A stretch of 64,000 nucleotides of DNA from positions 186,001 to 250,000 of the forward strand of contig NZ_MUNR01000008.1 in assembly GCF_002001045.1 (NCBI RefSeq), written 5' to 3'. The stretch's first letter is position 1, and every line of letters begins with the position of its first letter. The position numbers were made by a program, and so were the translations under genes. The stretch is from Rhodanobacter sp. C01. Its GTDB lineage: Bacteria > Pseudomonadota > Gammaproteobacteria > Xanthomonadales > Rhodanobacteraceae. The notes beneath the pieces are model-generated. The model saw only the letters and a program-made list of their open reading frames with translations. It did no database searches and was not told where the DNA came from. This document shows positions 47,514 through 56,607 of this stretch, in pieces.

Positions 47514-50500
47514 TTACCAGCCGATGCCCACGCCTACGCCACCGGTCGTTTCATTGCCACTGACAGCGGCGCCGAAGGTCACGCTGGCCTTGGGCGACAG
47601 CTGCCGCGAGTAGCCCACCGACAACGCGGCCTGGCCGCGGTAACCGCCAACACCCACGCCAAGCCGGTTATCCGTCGCGATACCCTGCGTGCTGAACGAC
47701 ATCTGCGCCATCGCCGCACCCATGGCACCCACCTGGTTCAAGCGCCGGTCCACGACGCGGAACTGGGTGTTGACCTGGTCACGCAGCGTATTGAGGTCGC
47801 TGCTGGTAGCGAAACCGCTGAGCCGCTGGTCGGTATAGGCATTCGCCTTCTGCAACGTCTGCGTATCCCCGGCATCGCTGTAGGTCTTTGCGGTGGCCAG
47901 AGCATCCTGGACCTGACCATAGTTCGCCGCATCGGTGGCTTGTGTGCCAGCCGCCACATTGGTGATCTGGCGTTCGTTGCCGACGCTGCCCACCGACACC
48001 GTGTTGGCACGATCAGCCACCGAACCCTGACCCAGCGCGACAGCACCTTCTGCCGTCACCGAGCTGCCCTGGCCGATTGCCGTACCGGAGGCCGCCGTCA
48101 CCGATGCACCCTCGCCGACTGCCACCGCATTGGTCGCTGCAGCCGCGATGGTGGTATTGGCGCCGACCGCCGTACTGCCGTCCGCATTCACCTTGGCATT
48201 GCCGCCGATCGCAGTGTCGTTCGGGCCGGCGGCATAGCTGTCGCCACCAATCGCCGTGCCATGATCGCCGCCGGCCGCAGCATTGGCACCGATTGCCACA
48301 CCCTTCGAGCCGGCCGCCGTCGTCGCCGCATCACTGCCATCGCTGGCACCATCAACCGCCACACGCGGGCCATTGGCGTTACCGGATCCAGGCTGTTGCC
48401 AACCGGCGATGCTGCTCAGCGCTCCGCTAAGCACGCCGTCCAATGCACTCAACGCATCGCCAACATTGTTGTAGCTGCTCCCCTGGACCACGTAGTTGGG
48501 CATCGTGATGCCGCCGCCCATCTGCAGCATGGCACCACCGCCGAGAGCCCCCAGCAGATCGGAGATCTGACCCACGGTGGCGGCGTCAGTTAGCACGCCG
48601 CTCGCCTGCAGATTGCTGATGCGCGTGCCATTGGTTCCAGCCAGGGTTACCTGATCCTTGCTGTCGTCATCATAGGTCAGCGCGCTATCGGTCAGAGTGC
48701 CCAGATCAGCGCTGATGCCGCCCACGGCGGCATCGAGCTGGCCCTTGTTCACCGCGTCATGCGACGCACTGCCATCGGCCACGTTGCCCACCGTCACCGG
48801 CGTCGTGCCGTTGCCCAGCACCACCGACGTGTGACCGGCATTGCTGTAGAACACCGCCGAGTTGTTGATCGTGTTGATCGACGCCGTGTTCGTCGCGATG
48901 TTCGTCGTGTTCGCCGCCACCGCCTGGTTGGTCGTGTTCAGCTGATCGCCGTTCACCGCATCCGTGCTGCCGGCGGCCACGTTCCCCGCCGCCACGTTGA
49001 CGACCTGACGCTCGTTGCCGACGCTGCCCACCGACACGCTGTTCGCACGGTCCGCCTGCGAGCCGGCACCCAGCGCCACACTGTTGTCCGCCGAGGCCGC
49101 GCTGGCGTAACCCAACGCCGTGCTGTTCGCATTCACCGCATTGGCACCCCAGCCCACCGCCGTCGCGTTGTCGCTCAGTGCACCGCTGCCCGCACCGATC
49201 GCCACGCCGTTGTTGCCGTAGCTCGCTGCACCGTAGCCGTAAGTCGCGCTCTCGTCACCGACCGCGAAGCTGCTCGCTCCGGCCGCCACCGCATGGTCAC
49301 CGAGCGCCAGCGCATCTTCGCTGCCGTCCGTTGCTCCATCGGCCGAGAACAGGTGCGACGCCGTCGTCGTCGCCGTCGTCAGCGCATCGAGCTGGCCCTT
49401 GTTCACCGCGTCATGCGACGCACTGCCATCGGCCACGTTGCCCACCGTCACCGGCGTCGTGCCGTTGCCCAGCACCACCGACGTGTGACCGGCATTGCTG
49501 TAGAACACCGCCGAGTTGTTGATCGTGTTGATCGACGCCGTGTTCGTCGCGATGTTCGTCGTGTTCGCCGCCACCGCCTGGTTGGTCGTGTTCAGCTGAT
49601 CGCCGTTCACCGCATCCGTGCTGCCGGCGGCCACGTTCCCCGCCGCCACGTTGACGACCTGACGCTCGTTGCCGACGCTGCCCACCGACACGCTGTTCGC
49701 ACGGTCCGCCTGCGAGCCGGCACCCAGCGCCACACTGTTGTCCGCCGAGGCCGCGCTGGCGTAACCCAACGCCGTGCTGTTCGCGTTCACCGCGTTGGCA
49801 CCCCAGCCCACCGCCGTCGCGTTGTCGCTCAGTGCACCGCTGCCCGCACCGATCGCCACGCCGTTGTTGCCGTAGCTCGCTGCACCGTAGCCGTAAGTCG
49901 CGCTCTCGTCACCGACCGCGAAGCTGCTCGCTCCGGCCGCCACCGCATGGTCACCGAGCGCCAGCGCATCTTCGCTGCCGTCCGTTGCTCCATCGGCCGA
50001 GAACAGGTGCGACGCCGTCGTCGTCGCCGTCGTCAGCGCATCGAGCTGGCCCTTGTTCACCGCGTCATGCGACGCACTGCCATCGGCCACGTTGGTGATC
50101 TGGCGCTCGCTGCCTGCCGCGCCCACCGACACGCTGTTCGCGCGGTCCGCCAGCGAGCCGGCGCCCAACGCCACGCTGTTGTCCGCGTAAACCTTGCTGT
50201 CACTCCCGATCGCAACAGCATAGTTGTAGCGCGCATCCGAGTTGTAACCCAGCGCCAGCGAATTGCCGCCAGCGGCATAGCTGAGGTAGCCCATGGCGAT
50301 GGCGTTGTCGGCATAGGAGGTCGCGCCTGTACCGACCGCGGTGCCATTGGTGAAGAAGGCCCTTGCCCCACTGCCAACAGCCATGCTGCTGTCGCCTTGG
50401 GCCAGCGCGTTGTAACCCAGTGCGGAGGACCCGTTACCTGTGGCATGCGCGAGAAGCCCGATGGCCGTGCCGTAACTGCCCGCCACTGCCGATTGGCCAC

Positions 50501-50732
50501 CTGCCGTGCCACCCACGCTCACGACCGGGTCGCCAGGCCACCAGCTGGGGTCAGTCGCAAAATCCGTAGCCTTTGCAGATGTCGCACTCAGCGCGATGAC
50601 GATACCTGCTGTCGCCATGGCAGCATTCAGGCGCTTTGAGGCGCCGCCCTTGCCGCTGGCCCTGGCATGTTCGGAAGCAACCACCAGCATGCCCAGCGAC
50701 TTGTTCCATACCTTGCTGTAGATCTTGTTCAA
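47514..50732 (-). CDS. YadA-like trimeric autotransporter adhesin, TTG start
   Basis: This type Vc secreted adhesin has 1072 aa. The protein begins with an extended signal peptide (ESPR) whose canonical first residues NKIYSKVWNKSLG immediately follow a TTG codon at 50732. GGGGGA lies 8 nt upstream, so TTG is the likely start although the frame extends 20 codons further. The passenger has many YadA-head repeats (for example NSTALGYASAAS, NSVALGAGSQADRANSVSVG), neck motifs (ERQVVNVAAG, DAVNGDQL) and stalk segments. The last ~70 residues form the YadA anchor (LGVGVGGYRGQAALSVGYSR). Residues ~232-449 and ~450-667 are an almost exact duplication. It probably mediates attachment or autoaggregation. 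Confidence 0.93.
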   Translation of the reverse strand: MNKIYSKVWNKSLGMLVVASEHARASGKGGASKRLNAAMATAGIVIALSATSAKATDFATDPSWWPGDPVVSVGGTAGGQSAVAGSYGTAIGLLAHATGNGSSALGYNALAQGDSSMAVGSGARAFFTNGTAVGTGATSYADNAIAMGYLSYAAGGNSLALGYNSDARYNYAVAIGSDSKVYADNSVALGAGSLADRANSVSVGAAGSERQITNVADGSASHDAVNKGQLDALTTATTTASHLFSADGATDGSEDALALGDHAVAAGASSFAVGDESATYGYGAASYGNNGVAIGAGSGALSDNATAVGWGANAVNANSTALGYASAASADNSVALGAGSQADRANSVSVGSVGNERQVVNVAAGNVAAGSTDAVNGDQLNTTNQAVAANTTNIATNTASINTINNSAVFYSNAGHTSVVLGNGTTPVTVGNVADGSASHDAVNKGQLDALTTATTTASHLFSADGATDGSEDALALGDHAVAAGASSFAVGDESATYGYGAASYGNNGVAIGAGSGALSDNATAVGWGANAVNANSTALGYASAASADNSVALGAGSQADRANSVSVGSVGNERQVVNVAAGNVAAGSTDAVNGDQLNTTNQAVAANTTNIATNTASINTINNSAVFYSNAGHTSVVLGNGTTPVTVGNVADGSASHDAVNKGQLDAAVGGISADLGTLTDSALTYDDDSKDQVTLAGTNGTRISNLQASGVLTDAATVGQISDLLGALGGGAMLQMGGGITMPNYVVQGSSYNNVGDALSALDGVLSGALSSIAGWQQPGSGNANGPRVAVDGASDGSDAATTAAGSKGVAIGANAAAGGDHGTAIGGDSYAAGPNDTAIGGNAKVNADGSTAVGANTTIAAAATNAVAVGEGASVTAASGTAIGQGSSVTAEGAVALGQGSVADRANTVSVGSVGNERQITNVAAGTQATDAANYGQVQDALATAKTYSDAGDTQTLQKANAYTDQRLSGFATSSDLNTLRDQVNTQFRVVDRRLNQVGAMGAAMAQMSFSTQGIATDNRLGVGVGGYRGQAALSVGYSRQLSPKASVTFGAAVSGNETTGGVGVGIGW
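48731..50094. repeat. Tandem 654-bp direct repeats within the adhesin gene
   Basis: Unit one is 48731-49384 and unit two 49385-50038. A truncated third copy (about 55 bp) runs to about 50094. By eye the two full units differ at only two positions (near 49131-49140 versus 49785-49794), both AAT/AAC synonymous changes. Each unit encodes 218 residues of head, neck and stalk. The similarity implies very recent duplication or gene conversion. Confidence 0.93.
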
Positions 50733-51142
50733 GACACAATCCCCCACTGGATTTTTTGAATCCGGCTCGCCCATACCGCGGTAAGCGCGCACCGGATGAC
50801 ATGAATTGCGCCTGCGACCTGGCAGGCCTTTACTTCAATCACGTAGCGAAAACTTGCACGCCCGCGGCTGCCGGATTCACCGCCAGAAGCACAGCGACGC
50901 CACCGCAGCGGACACCTTCGCCGCGCCATTCCTCCAATACCTGCGTACCTATGCGCCTATGCGCAGCCCGATCAGCGTCGACCTCCGTCAACCATTGAGC
51001 GAACCGTTCATTTGGCCAGTTGGTGCATCAACGACGTGAAGTCATGTCGTCACCGCAGGTCATCGGTTCGACCGGACTTGAAGCTGCGCCTTCATGGCTG
51101 CACACGGCTTCGCGGTCATGGCATTTCACCCGTTGGGTCATG
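50733..51142. other. Intergenic region upstream of the adhesin
   Basis: About 410 bases. The adhesin promoter should lie at 50750-50900 on the minus strand, but no clear elements are seen. A plus-strand frame at 50806-51039 has no recognisable domain. No supported gene. Confidence 0.5.
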
Positions 51143-51172
51143 CGAGACTCCGCCCATGCGGGCGGAGTCTCG
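51143..51172. terminator. Strong hairpin after the subtilisin gene
   Basis: A perfect 13-bp stem (CGAGACTCCGCCC arm) with an ATGC loop lies 20 bp after the S8 peptidase stop. No clear T-run follows on the minus strand, so a terminator or 3' mRNA stabiliser role is inferred. Confidence 0.55.
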
Positions 51173-51191
51173 TTCCTGTCGAGCGTGACTC

Positions 51192-53216
51192 TTACTTGGG
51201 TGCGACGAAGTTGGCGCTCACACTCACGCCGCTGTAGGCGGCATCACCAACCACGGTGACGTAGTAGGTTGCAGCCACCGGACGCGAGATCGCCACCGAC
51301 TTGGCGGTACCGGTGCCAACCGCCGACTTGAAGTCGTAATCGGTGGCACTGGCTGCGGAACCTGCCTTGACGTAGATGGACACGTTGCCGGTGCCACCGA
51401 GCGTGCGCAGAGTGAGTGCAAGCGCGCCTGCCGGCACATTGAGCGTGTAGACGGTGCTGGATCCGGCTGCCCCGGACTGGTTGGCCAGCACGACGCCATT
51501 GGTGAGCGGGATCGTGGTGTCCTGATTGCCACCATCACCACCGCCATTGTCGGGGACATAGGCCACAGCGGCAGCCACAGCAGCACCTGCATCGAGAATA
51601 CCGGCACCGAAGGTCTTGGCTGCATCCGGCGTCACGTTGGGGACACGAGCCGTGCTCTTGAGGATGCTCAGCACCTCAGCCGGCTTGAGCAGTGGCAGCC
51701 CCGCACTGATGCGAGCGCTCTGCATCAGGGCAACCGCGGCGGTGACATGCGGCGTGGCCTGTGACGTACCTGCCATGCCACCGTAGGTATCACCACCCGG
51801 GCTGGCCTTTGGTGTGGTCGTGCCCGTATTGATGGCCTGCCAGGCAAAGCCTTCCGGATTCTGCTGAGCTGTCCCACTCGTCGCATCGTTGGGGTAGACA
51901 CCACCACCGAACGCACCCAGAGCGACCACGCTTTCACCCGGACTGTTGTAGTTGGAGTAGAACGTGAGCTTGCTGGTGTAGCCGGTCGCGGCAACGGTGA
52001 TCACACCCGGGCAGCTGGACGGTGAACTCAAAGATGCAGACTCGCCATCGTTGCCGGCGGCGACGACGACCGTGGTGCCCAGCGCATTCGCCTTGGCGAT
52101 GGCCAGAGCGGCGTCGTCGTCAGCTGCGCAAGTACCGTCTCCACCCAGGCTCATGTTGATCACCTGCGCGGGGTTCTGGTTGTCCGGCACGCCATCCACA
52201 TGGCCACCTGCCGCCCACACGATGGCATCATTGATGTCGCTGTCGTAACCACCGCAGTGGCCCAGCGCGCGGATCGGAAGCACCCTGGCGTTGTAGGCGA
52301 TACCGGCCATACCGATACCGTTGTTGGTCAGCTCGGCACCACTGGCGCTGGACACATGGGTGCCGTGCCAGGAGCTGGCTTCGGCGGGATTGTTGGCATC
52401 AACGCAACCGCCATTGGTTGCCTTGTATGTGTTGCCCGTGGTCCAGTCGCCGAGGTCCCAGCCGCCTGATACGCGGCCATCGGCGGTGCGTCCGGAGACA
52501 AATTTGTCGATGATGAAGTCATATCCGGCATCACCCAGCGACGTGTTCACGTCCGCATGCTTGACGATGCCGGTATCGATGACCGCAATGATCACGCCAG
52601 TGCCATCGGCGAGATCCCAGGCGCCCTTGGCGTTGACACCGCCATAGTTGGCAACCTTGCCGGTCGGCGTCAGGGTACCGTCACCCGGCAGGTAATCGGT
52701 CTGGTAGGCCGCATAGTAGGGGTCGTTGGGCGTGAAGGCCGTCGGACTCAAGTTGGCGGGTGCCTTGATGTCGCCAATGGCATGGCGAAGAACGTCAGGA
52801 GCAACATGGGCAACGGCCGGATCGGCAGCGATCGACTGCATGAAAGCCGCGGCTTCGTCCTGCGTCAGCTTGCGCGAGGTTGTTACCAGGTCAGAGCCGG
52901 TTGCCAGCTTGCGCCCGTAGCTCACGCTTGGCGCACTGCTAGACAACGAGGCGCGCATGGCACCTGCCCGGCTGACGGCCGCCTTGACGTTCTGCAGGGC
53001 GGCTGCCTGACTCGTCTTTTCCGTACTGCCATCGACATACCTGACGATGAAACGGTCATAAGTGCCCTCACTACGCAGGGCACTGGCATTGAACTTCGCA
53101 ACCAGCGTCGGGCTGGCGGATGCAACCGGCGTTACGCCAACCGCAAAAGCCGAAACAGCGAACGTCATTGCGATGGAGGCTGCCAGCAGCCCCTTGATCC
53201 CCAAACTATTCATCAT
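51192..53216 (-). CDS. Secreted S8 (subtilisin-like) serine peptidase with PPC domain
   Basis: This 674-aa secreted protease has a signal peptide ending near AVSAFA and an inhibitor-I9-like prodomain (DRFIVRYVDGS). The S8 domain has the catalytic triad D214 (AVIDTGI), H284 (SWHGTHVS) and S485 (AGTSQATPHV). The C-terminal ~115 residues are a pre-peptidase C-terminal (PPC) domain (VPAGALALTLRTLGGTGNVS) nearly matching that of the neighbouring metallopeptidase. The ATG at 53216 has GGGGA about 8 nt upstream and is preferred over one 15 codons earlier. Likely a T2SS substrate. Confidence 0.94.
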   Translation of the reverse strand: MMNSLGIKGLLAASIAMTFAVSAFAVGVTPVASASPTLVAKFNASALRSEGTYDRFIVRYVDGSTEKTSQAAALQNVKAAVSRAGAMRASLSSSAPSVSYGRKLATGSDLVTTSRKLTQDEAAAFMQSIAADPAVAHVAPDVLRHAIGDIKAPANLSPTAFTPNDPYYAAYQTDYLPGDGTLTPTGKVANYGGVNAKGAWDLADGTGVIIAVIDTGIVKHADVNTSLGDAGYDFIIDKFVSGRTADGRVSGGWDLGDWTTGNTYKATNGGCVDANNPAEASSWHGTHVSSASGAELTNNGIGMAGIAYNARVLPIRALGHCGGYDSDINDAIVWAAGGHVDGVPDNQNPAQVINMSLGGDGTCAADDDAALAIAKANALGTTVVVAAGNDGESASLSSPSSCPGVITVAATGYTSKLTFYSNYNSPGESVVALGAFGGGVYPNDATSGTAQQNPEGFAWQAINTGTTTPKASPGGDTYGGMAGTSQATPHVTAAVALMQSARISAGLPLLKPAEVLSILKSTARVPNVTPDAAKTFGAGILDAGAAVAAAVAYVPDNGGGDGGNQDTTIPLTNGVVLANQSGAAGSSTVYTLNVPAGALALTLRTLGGTGNVSIYVKAGSAASATDYDFKSAVGTGTAKSVAISRPVAATYYVTVVGDAAYSGVSVSANFVAPK

Positions 53217-53585
53217 TGCGATAGATCCCCGAATTTTGATGATGGTTTTTTCCATGAACACGTCGATGGAACCCCCTGCTGCGCGAAACCCCCGTCCCGC
53301 GCCTGACGCTGACTGGAAAGTGCAGTCGTCAGTTCATGCGATATCTCTTCGGATACGCATAATTTTACGAATCTATCATCTGATTTTTCCAACCGCAATT
53401 AGAAATTGCGATTTATCGCATGAAATTTCTGTCGCTGATCTGCTAGGCCATGCTTCAATGCGACAGCCCGCGCGATGACGCGAGCGCATTCGTCGCAGGA
53501 ATGAAACTTCCGCAGATGCGATGACCGGATAGCTGCAGCATCTCGGCCATGTCTCATGCATGCATCACTTCGTCAGAAGATGCAG
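53217..53585. promoter_or_regulatory. Promoter region of the S8 peptidase with CGCAATT palindrome
   Basis: About 370 bases. It includes an AT-rich stretch (53350-53430) with the perfect inverted repeat CGCAATT-AGA-AATTGCG (53394-53410), about 180 bp upstream of the start, followed closely by further GCGAT/ATCGC elements. Likely an operator; the regulator is unknown. Confidence 0.45.
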
Positions 53586-53626
53586 ATTGCGCTGGTACAG
53601 AAGCCGAAGCCCTGCACCAGCGCAAT
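53586..53626 (-). terminator. Hairpin after the PA-domain metallopeptidase
   Basis: Perfect 11-bp arms (ATTGCGCTGGT and complement) around a 19-base interior lie 14 bp after the metallopeptidase stop. No T-run follows; a terminator or 3' stabiliser is inferred. Confidence 0.5.
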
Positions 53627-53639
53627 GCATTCGCGAGAC

Positions 53640-55658
53640 TTACTGCGCCGGCTTGACGAAGCTGCTCTGCACCGTCACGCCCGAGAACGCAGTTACACCG
53701 ACCATCTTGATGTAATAAGTCCCCGCTGCCGGACGGCTGACAGCCACCGACTCGCTGTTGGTGCCTGCATGCACCGATTTGAAGTCGTTGTCGGTCTCGG
53801 ACGGCTCGGCGCCAACCTTCACGAACAGCGACACGTCACCGGTACCACCCAGGGTGCGCAAGGTCAACGCGAGCGCACCGGCCGGGACATCCAGCTTGTA
53901 CAGGCTTGAACCACCCGCCGTGCCGGACTGGCCACCCAAGGCAATGCCGTTGGTCAGCTCTACCGCGACCGGACCTGTCGGAACGGACGGATCGGGCAAG
54001 CCGTTGCCCCATGCATTGAACTGGTTCTTCAACTCGGCATCGCTAAAGCAGGCATTCAGGCTGGCTGCCTGCGGTGCCGAGATCAGCTGCTTGGCGGCAA
54101 GGTCAGCCGCATAGGCCAGCATCGACGTGCGGTAAATCCCGAAGTGGGCTGCCGAAGCGGCGATCGCCTTGGCATTGGCATACACGTTGGCGCCAATCAC
54201 GATGCCACCCGGGATCCAGGTCGGCACGCCGGTGTCGCAGGTCAGCAGCTTCTGGCCGGTCTCGTTGAGCTGCCAGCCCTCGTCCTTGAACAGCGCCGGG
54301 GTCAGATCCAGATTGATGTGCCCCTTCAGATCCGAACTCTCGGCGTACTCCATCAGCGCGTTGGGCGACAGACGGGTGTCGTAATGCGAGAACGAGGAAC
54401 CGCTGGCAAGGGTCGTCGGCGCATACAACTGCACGTTGCCGTTCGCATCGGTGCCGGCCAGGCCGTTGCCGAGACCGAGGCCCACGCTCGCCGGTACGTT
54501 GGCCTTGATCTTGGCGCCATCGGCCAGGCTGACCATCACGGTCGGCACGGTGACATCACCGACCGTGTTGTCGCCTGCCATGCCGATCACGCCGGCGGCG
54601 TTGTTGGCGATGAGCACCGCCATGGCACCGGCCTGCTGCGCGTTGTAAGCCTTGGTCTGGAAGCTGCAGGTACCGCGATCGACGATCGCGACGTGGCCGG
54701 CAACTGCATCCGGATTGGTCAGCGCCGTACAAGCCAGGCTGTCACTGCCGGAAACGCCCAGCACGGCCGTGCCTGAGAAATTCTGTGCGGTGGCCGCCGG
54801 ACCGAACGATGCCTCGCCATAGGCGTAATCACCCACGGCGGCGGCAGGCGCGGTTACCTTGACGACCGGCGGCGGACCCAGTGCCAGCGACGCCTCGGCC
54901 ACGACGTTCGTGCCGCGGAAGACGAGATTGCCATCGTCCAGGGCCGCGGCCTTGCGCTGCGCATTGGTCAGGTCACCCCACGCCTTGTTGTTGGTGTCGC
55001 TGTAGGCGAAGTACTCGTAGATGTTGACCGAGCTCGACGAGAGCGCGCCGCTGCTGAGGTTGGACGTACCGGCAAAGCCGAGGCCATGACTCATCTCGTG
55101 CAGCATGACGTTGAGCAGGTTGCTCTGGCCCGCCGGCGTGTTGCCATCCAGGCCGAAGTACCAACCGCTATCGGGCAGGCACGATGCCGTACCCAACGCG
55201 CCGTTGAACGACATGGTCATGTCGGACGTCGTTGGCGTGGCATCGGCACCGGAATAGGCATTGCCCAGCGCGCCGGAATACCACACGTTCAGCTTCACGC
55301 CCGCCGGGGCCGTGGCGGCATTGGTGAACCGGATATTGCCATTGGTGCCGGTGGAGCCCAGCACGGTGCCATTGGCGTCGCACTGCAGCGGGCCGAACTT
55401 GGCATCGACCGCGATCGGCACGCTGCTCTTCAACACGGCACCCCACATGTTGGCCGCGAACTGGAACACGATGCGTGCCTGCTCGCCGCGCGTCACACCG
55501 GCATTGCCGCCAACCGGCGTCGCGGGAGTCGTGTCATTGAGGCCGGTGTTGGCAGCGTCCTTGTTGATGATGACGATGTCGGCGGCGAGCGCGCTGCCAG
55601 CGAAGCCGAGCATGCCGGCAACCAGGAAGGCCGTAAATAGCTTGTTGCGGCGGATCAT
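53640..55658 (-). CDS. Secreted PA-domain metallopeptidase with PPC domain
   Basis: This 672-aa protein has a signal peptide ending near GSALA. The N-terminal domain bears the zinc-binding helix HEMSHGLGFAG (H187, E188, H191), a gluzincin/metzincin-like HExxH. A protease-associated (PA) domain is inserted (VDRGTCSFQTKAYNAQQAGA). A later conserved block SHYDTRLSPNALMEY may hold the third ligand and a Met-turn. The C-terminal PPC domain (VPAGALALTLRTLGGTGDVS) closely matches that of the adjacent subtilisin. Its ATG overlaps the stop of the small upstream gene (ATGA), so expression is coupled. The activity is inferred from motifs. Confidence 0.85.
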   Translation of the reverse strand: MIRRNKLFTAFLVAGMLGFAGSALAADIVIINKDAANTGLNDTTPATPVGGNAGVTRGEQARIVFQFAANMWGAVLKSSVPIAVDAKFGPLQCDANGTVLGSTGTNGNIRFTNAATAPAGVKLNVWYSGALGNAYSGADATPTTSDMTMSFNGALGTASCLPDSGWYFGLDGNTPAGQSNLLNVMLHEMSHGLGFAGTSNLSSGALSSSSVNIYEYFAYSDTNNKAWGDLTNAQRKAAALDDGNLVFRGTNVVAEASLALGPPPVVKVTAPAAAVGDYAYGEASFGPAATAQNFSGTAVLGVSGSDSLACTALTNPDAVAGHVAIVDRGTCSFQTKAYNAQQAGAMAVLIANNAAGVIGMAGDNTVGDVTVPTVMVSLADGAKIKANVPASVGLGLGNGLAGTDANGNVQLYAPTTLASGSSFSHYDTRLSPNALMEYAESSDLKGHINLDLTPALFKDEGWQLNETGQKLLTCDTGVPTWIPGGIVIGANVYANAKAIAASAAHFGIYRTSMLAYAADLAAKQLISAPQAASLNACFSDAELKNQFNAWGNGLPDPSVPTGPVAVELTNGIALGGQSGTAGGSSLYKLDVPAGALALTLRTLGGTGDVSLFVKVGAEPSETDNDFKSVHAGTNSESVAVSRPAAGTYYIKMVGVTAFSGVTVQSSFVKPAQ

Positions 55659-56104
55659 TTCGTCACCTCCGCGGCGGCAGTCGGTACTTCATCACCCGGG
55701 TGCACCACCACCAGGTTGCCCTTGGCGTCGCGCTTGCCGACCACGTAGCTGTCCATGTCTTCGGGCGTGTCCATCACTTCCATGGTGTAACCATTCACAT
55801 GCACCGTGCGCAGAGTCTTGAGCGACTCGGCCTCGGTGCGCGGACGGCCACTAGTGCTGGGCAGCACCGCCTGCTGCTGGCGCCTGAGTTCAACCGACTT
55901 GGCGAATGCCGCCGCCTCTTCGGGCGTGGGCGCGCGCAGCTTCTTCGTGATCGGATCAAAAAAGGCTACCTGCATGGAACCGCTGGCGACCGAAGTCTCC
56001 GTCGGCTGTGCTGGCTGCGCCGGCTTCTTGTCTGCGGCGATTGCCGCACTGGCGAACAGGCCCGTGAGCATCACGGCCGCCGCCTGAGTCATTACGTTCT
56101 TCAT
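55655..56104 (-). CDS. Small secreted protein coupled to the PA-domain metallopeptidase
   Basis: This 149-aa exported protein has a signal peptide (about residues 1-24, ending near AAIAA). A Lys/Pro/Gln-rich stretch follows, then a compact domain with FFDPITKKLRAPTPEEAAAF and VHVNGYTMEVMDTPEDMDS. No known family is recognised. The 4-nt overlap with the metallopeptidase gene and its upstream position suggest a dedicated partner (chaperone, inhibitor or accessory factor); that is inference. The ATG at 56104 follows GGAGGG by about 10 nt; the frame opens 20 codons earlier. Confidence 0.75.
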   Translation of the reverse strand: MKNVMTQAAAVMLTGLFASAAIAADKKPAQPAQPTETSVASGSMQVAFFDPITKKLRAPTPEEAAAFAKSVELRRQQQAVLPSTSGRPRTEAESLKTLRTVHVNGYTMEVMDTPEDMDSYVVGKRDAKGNLVVVHPGDEVPTAAAEVTK

Positions 56105-56607
56105 CAATGCAAAACCCTCCCGTTGAAAAAAGCGCCGCAAGACGGCACCAAAAATGGAGCGCACTTTCCCGTGGCGCGCGAATCGCGCACCAGGGCTTGA
56201 TCAACCATTCACTCGGTCACGCGCATACACGAGAAAGAAAGCAATGCGCGATCACTGCACCGCGCATGCACCAGAGCTGCTTCGACCATGCCGAAGTTGT
56301 CCAGCGACTCACCACCCCGCGCCCTCACCCCCGCGATGTCTGATCAACTCAAGACATCGACAGTCTTCGTCTACGCAACGAACCCCGTATCGTTGCGACC
56401 GTCATTTCCCATATGAGATCGCCACCCCGTTCCATCCGCGATTTCCAAATCTGCGAATCCCGTCACCGAAAGCTATCAGTAATTTCTTGCGGTCGTCAAC
56501 GTAATTTCACATGTAACCAAAGTGAATGATGCTGCAGCGCCGGCATGCGTGACTTTGTGCAGCAGCCCGTGTCTGCCAGAATCAAAGGTTCCGTCCCGGT
56601 CAAGACC
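56105..56607. other. Intergenic region between secreted-protein pair and tatD
   Basis: About 500 bases. It holds the promoter of the minus-strand pair and, at 56374-56397, a perfect 8-bp inverted repeat (CGCAACGA and TCGTTGCG, 8-base spacer). The 56460-56520 stretch is AT-richer. No gene seen. Confidence 0.5.

Noticed and set aside
48731..50094. CRISPR-like array
   Set aside because: The repeats are 654 bp long and in frame within a coding gene; there are no short repeats with unique spacers.
48759..50639. 626-codon plus-strand open frame with internal repeats
   Set aside because: Its repeats simply mirror the 654-bp repeats of the adhesin on the other strand; the Arg/His-rich product is not protein-like.
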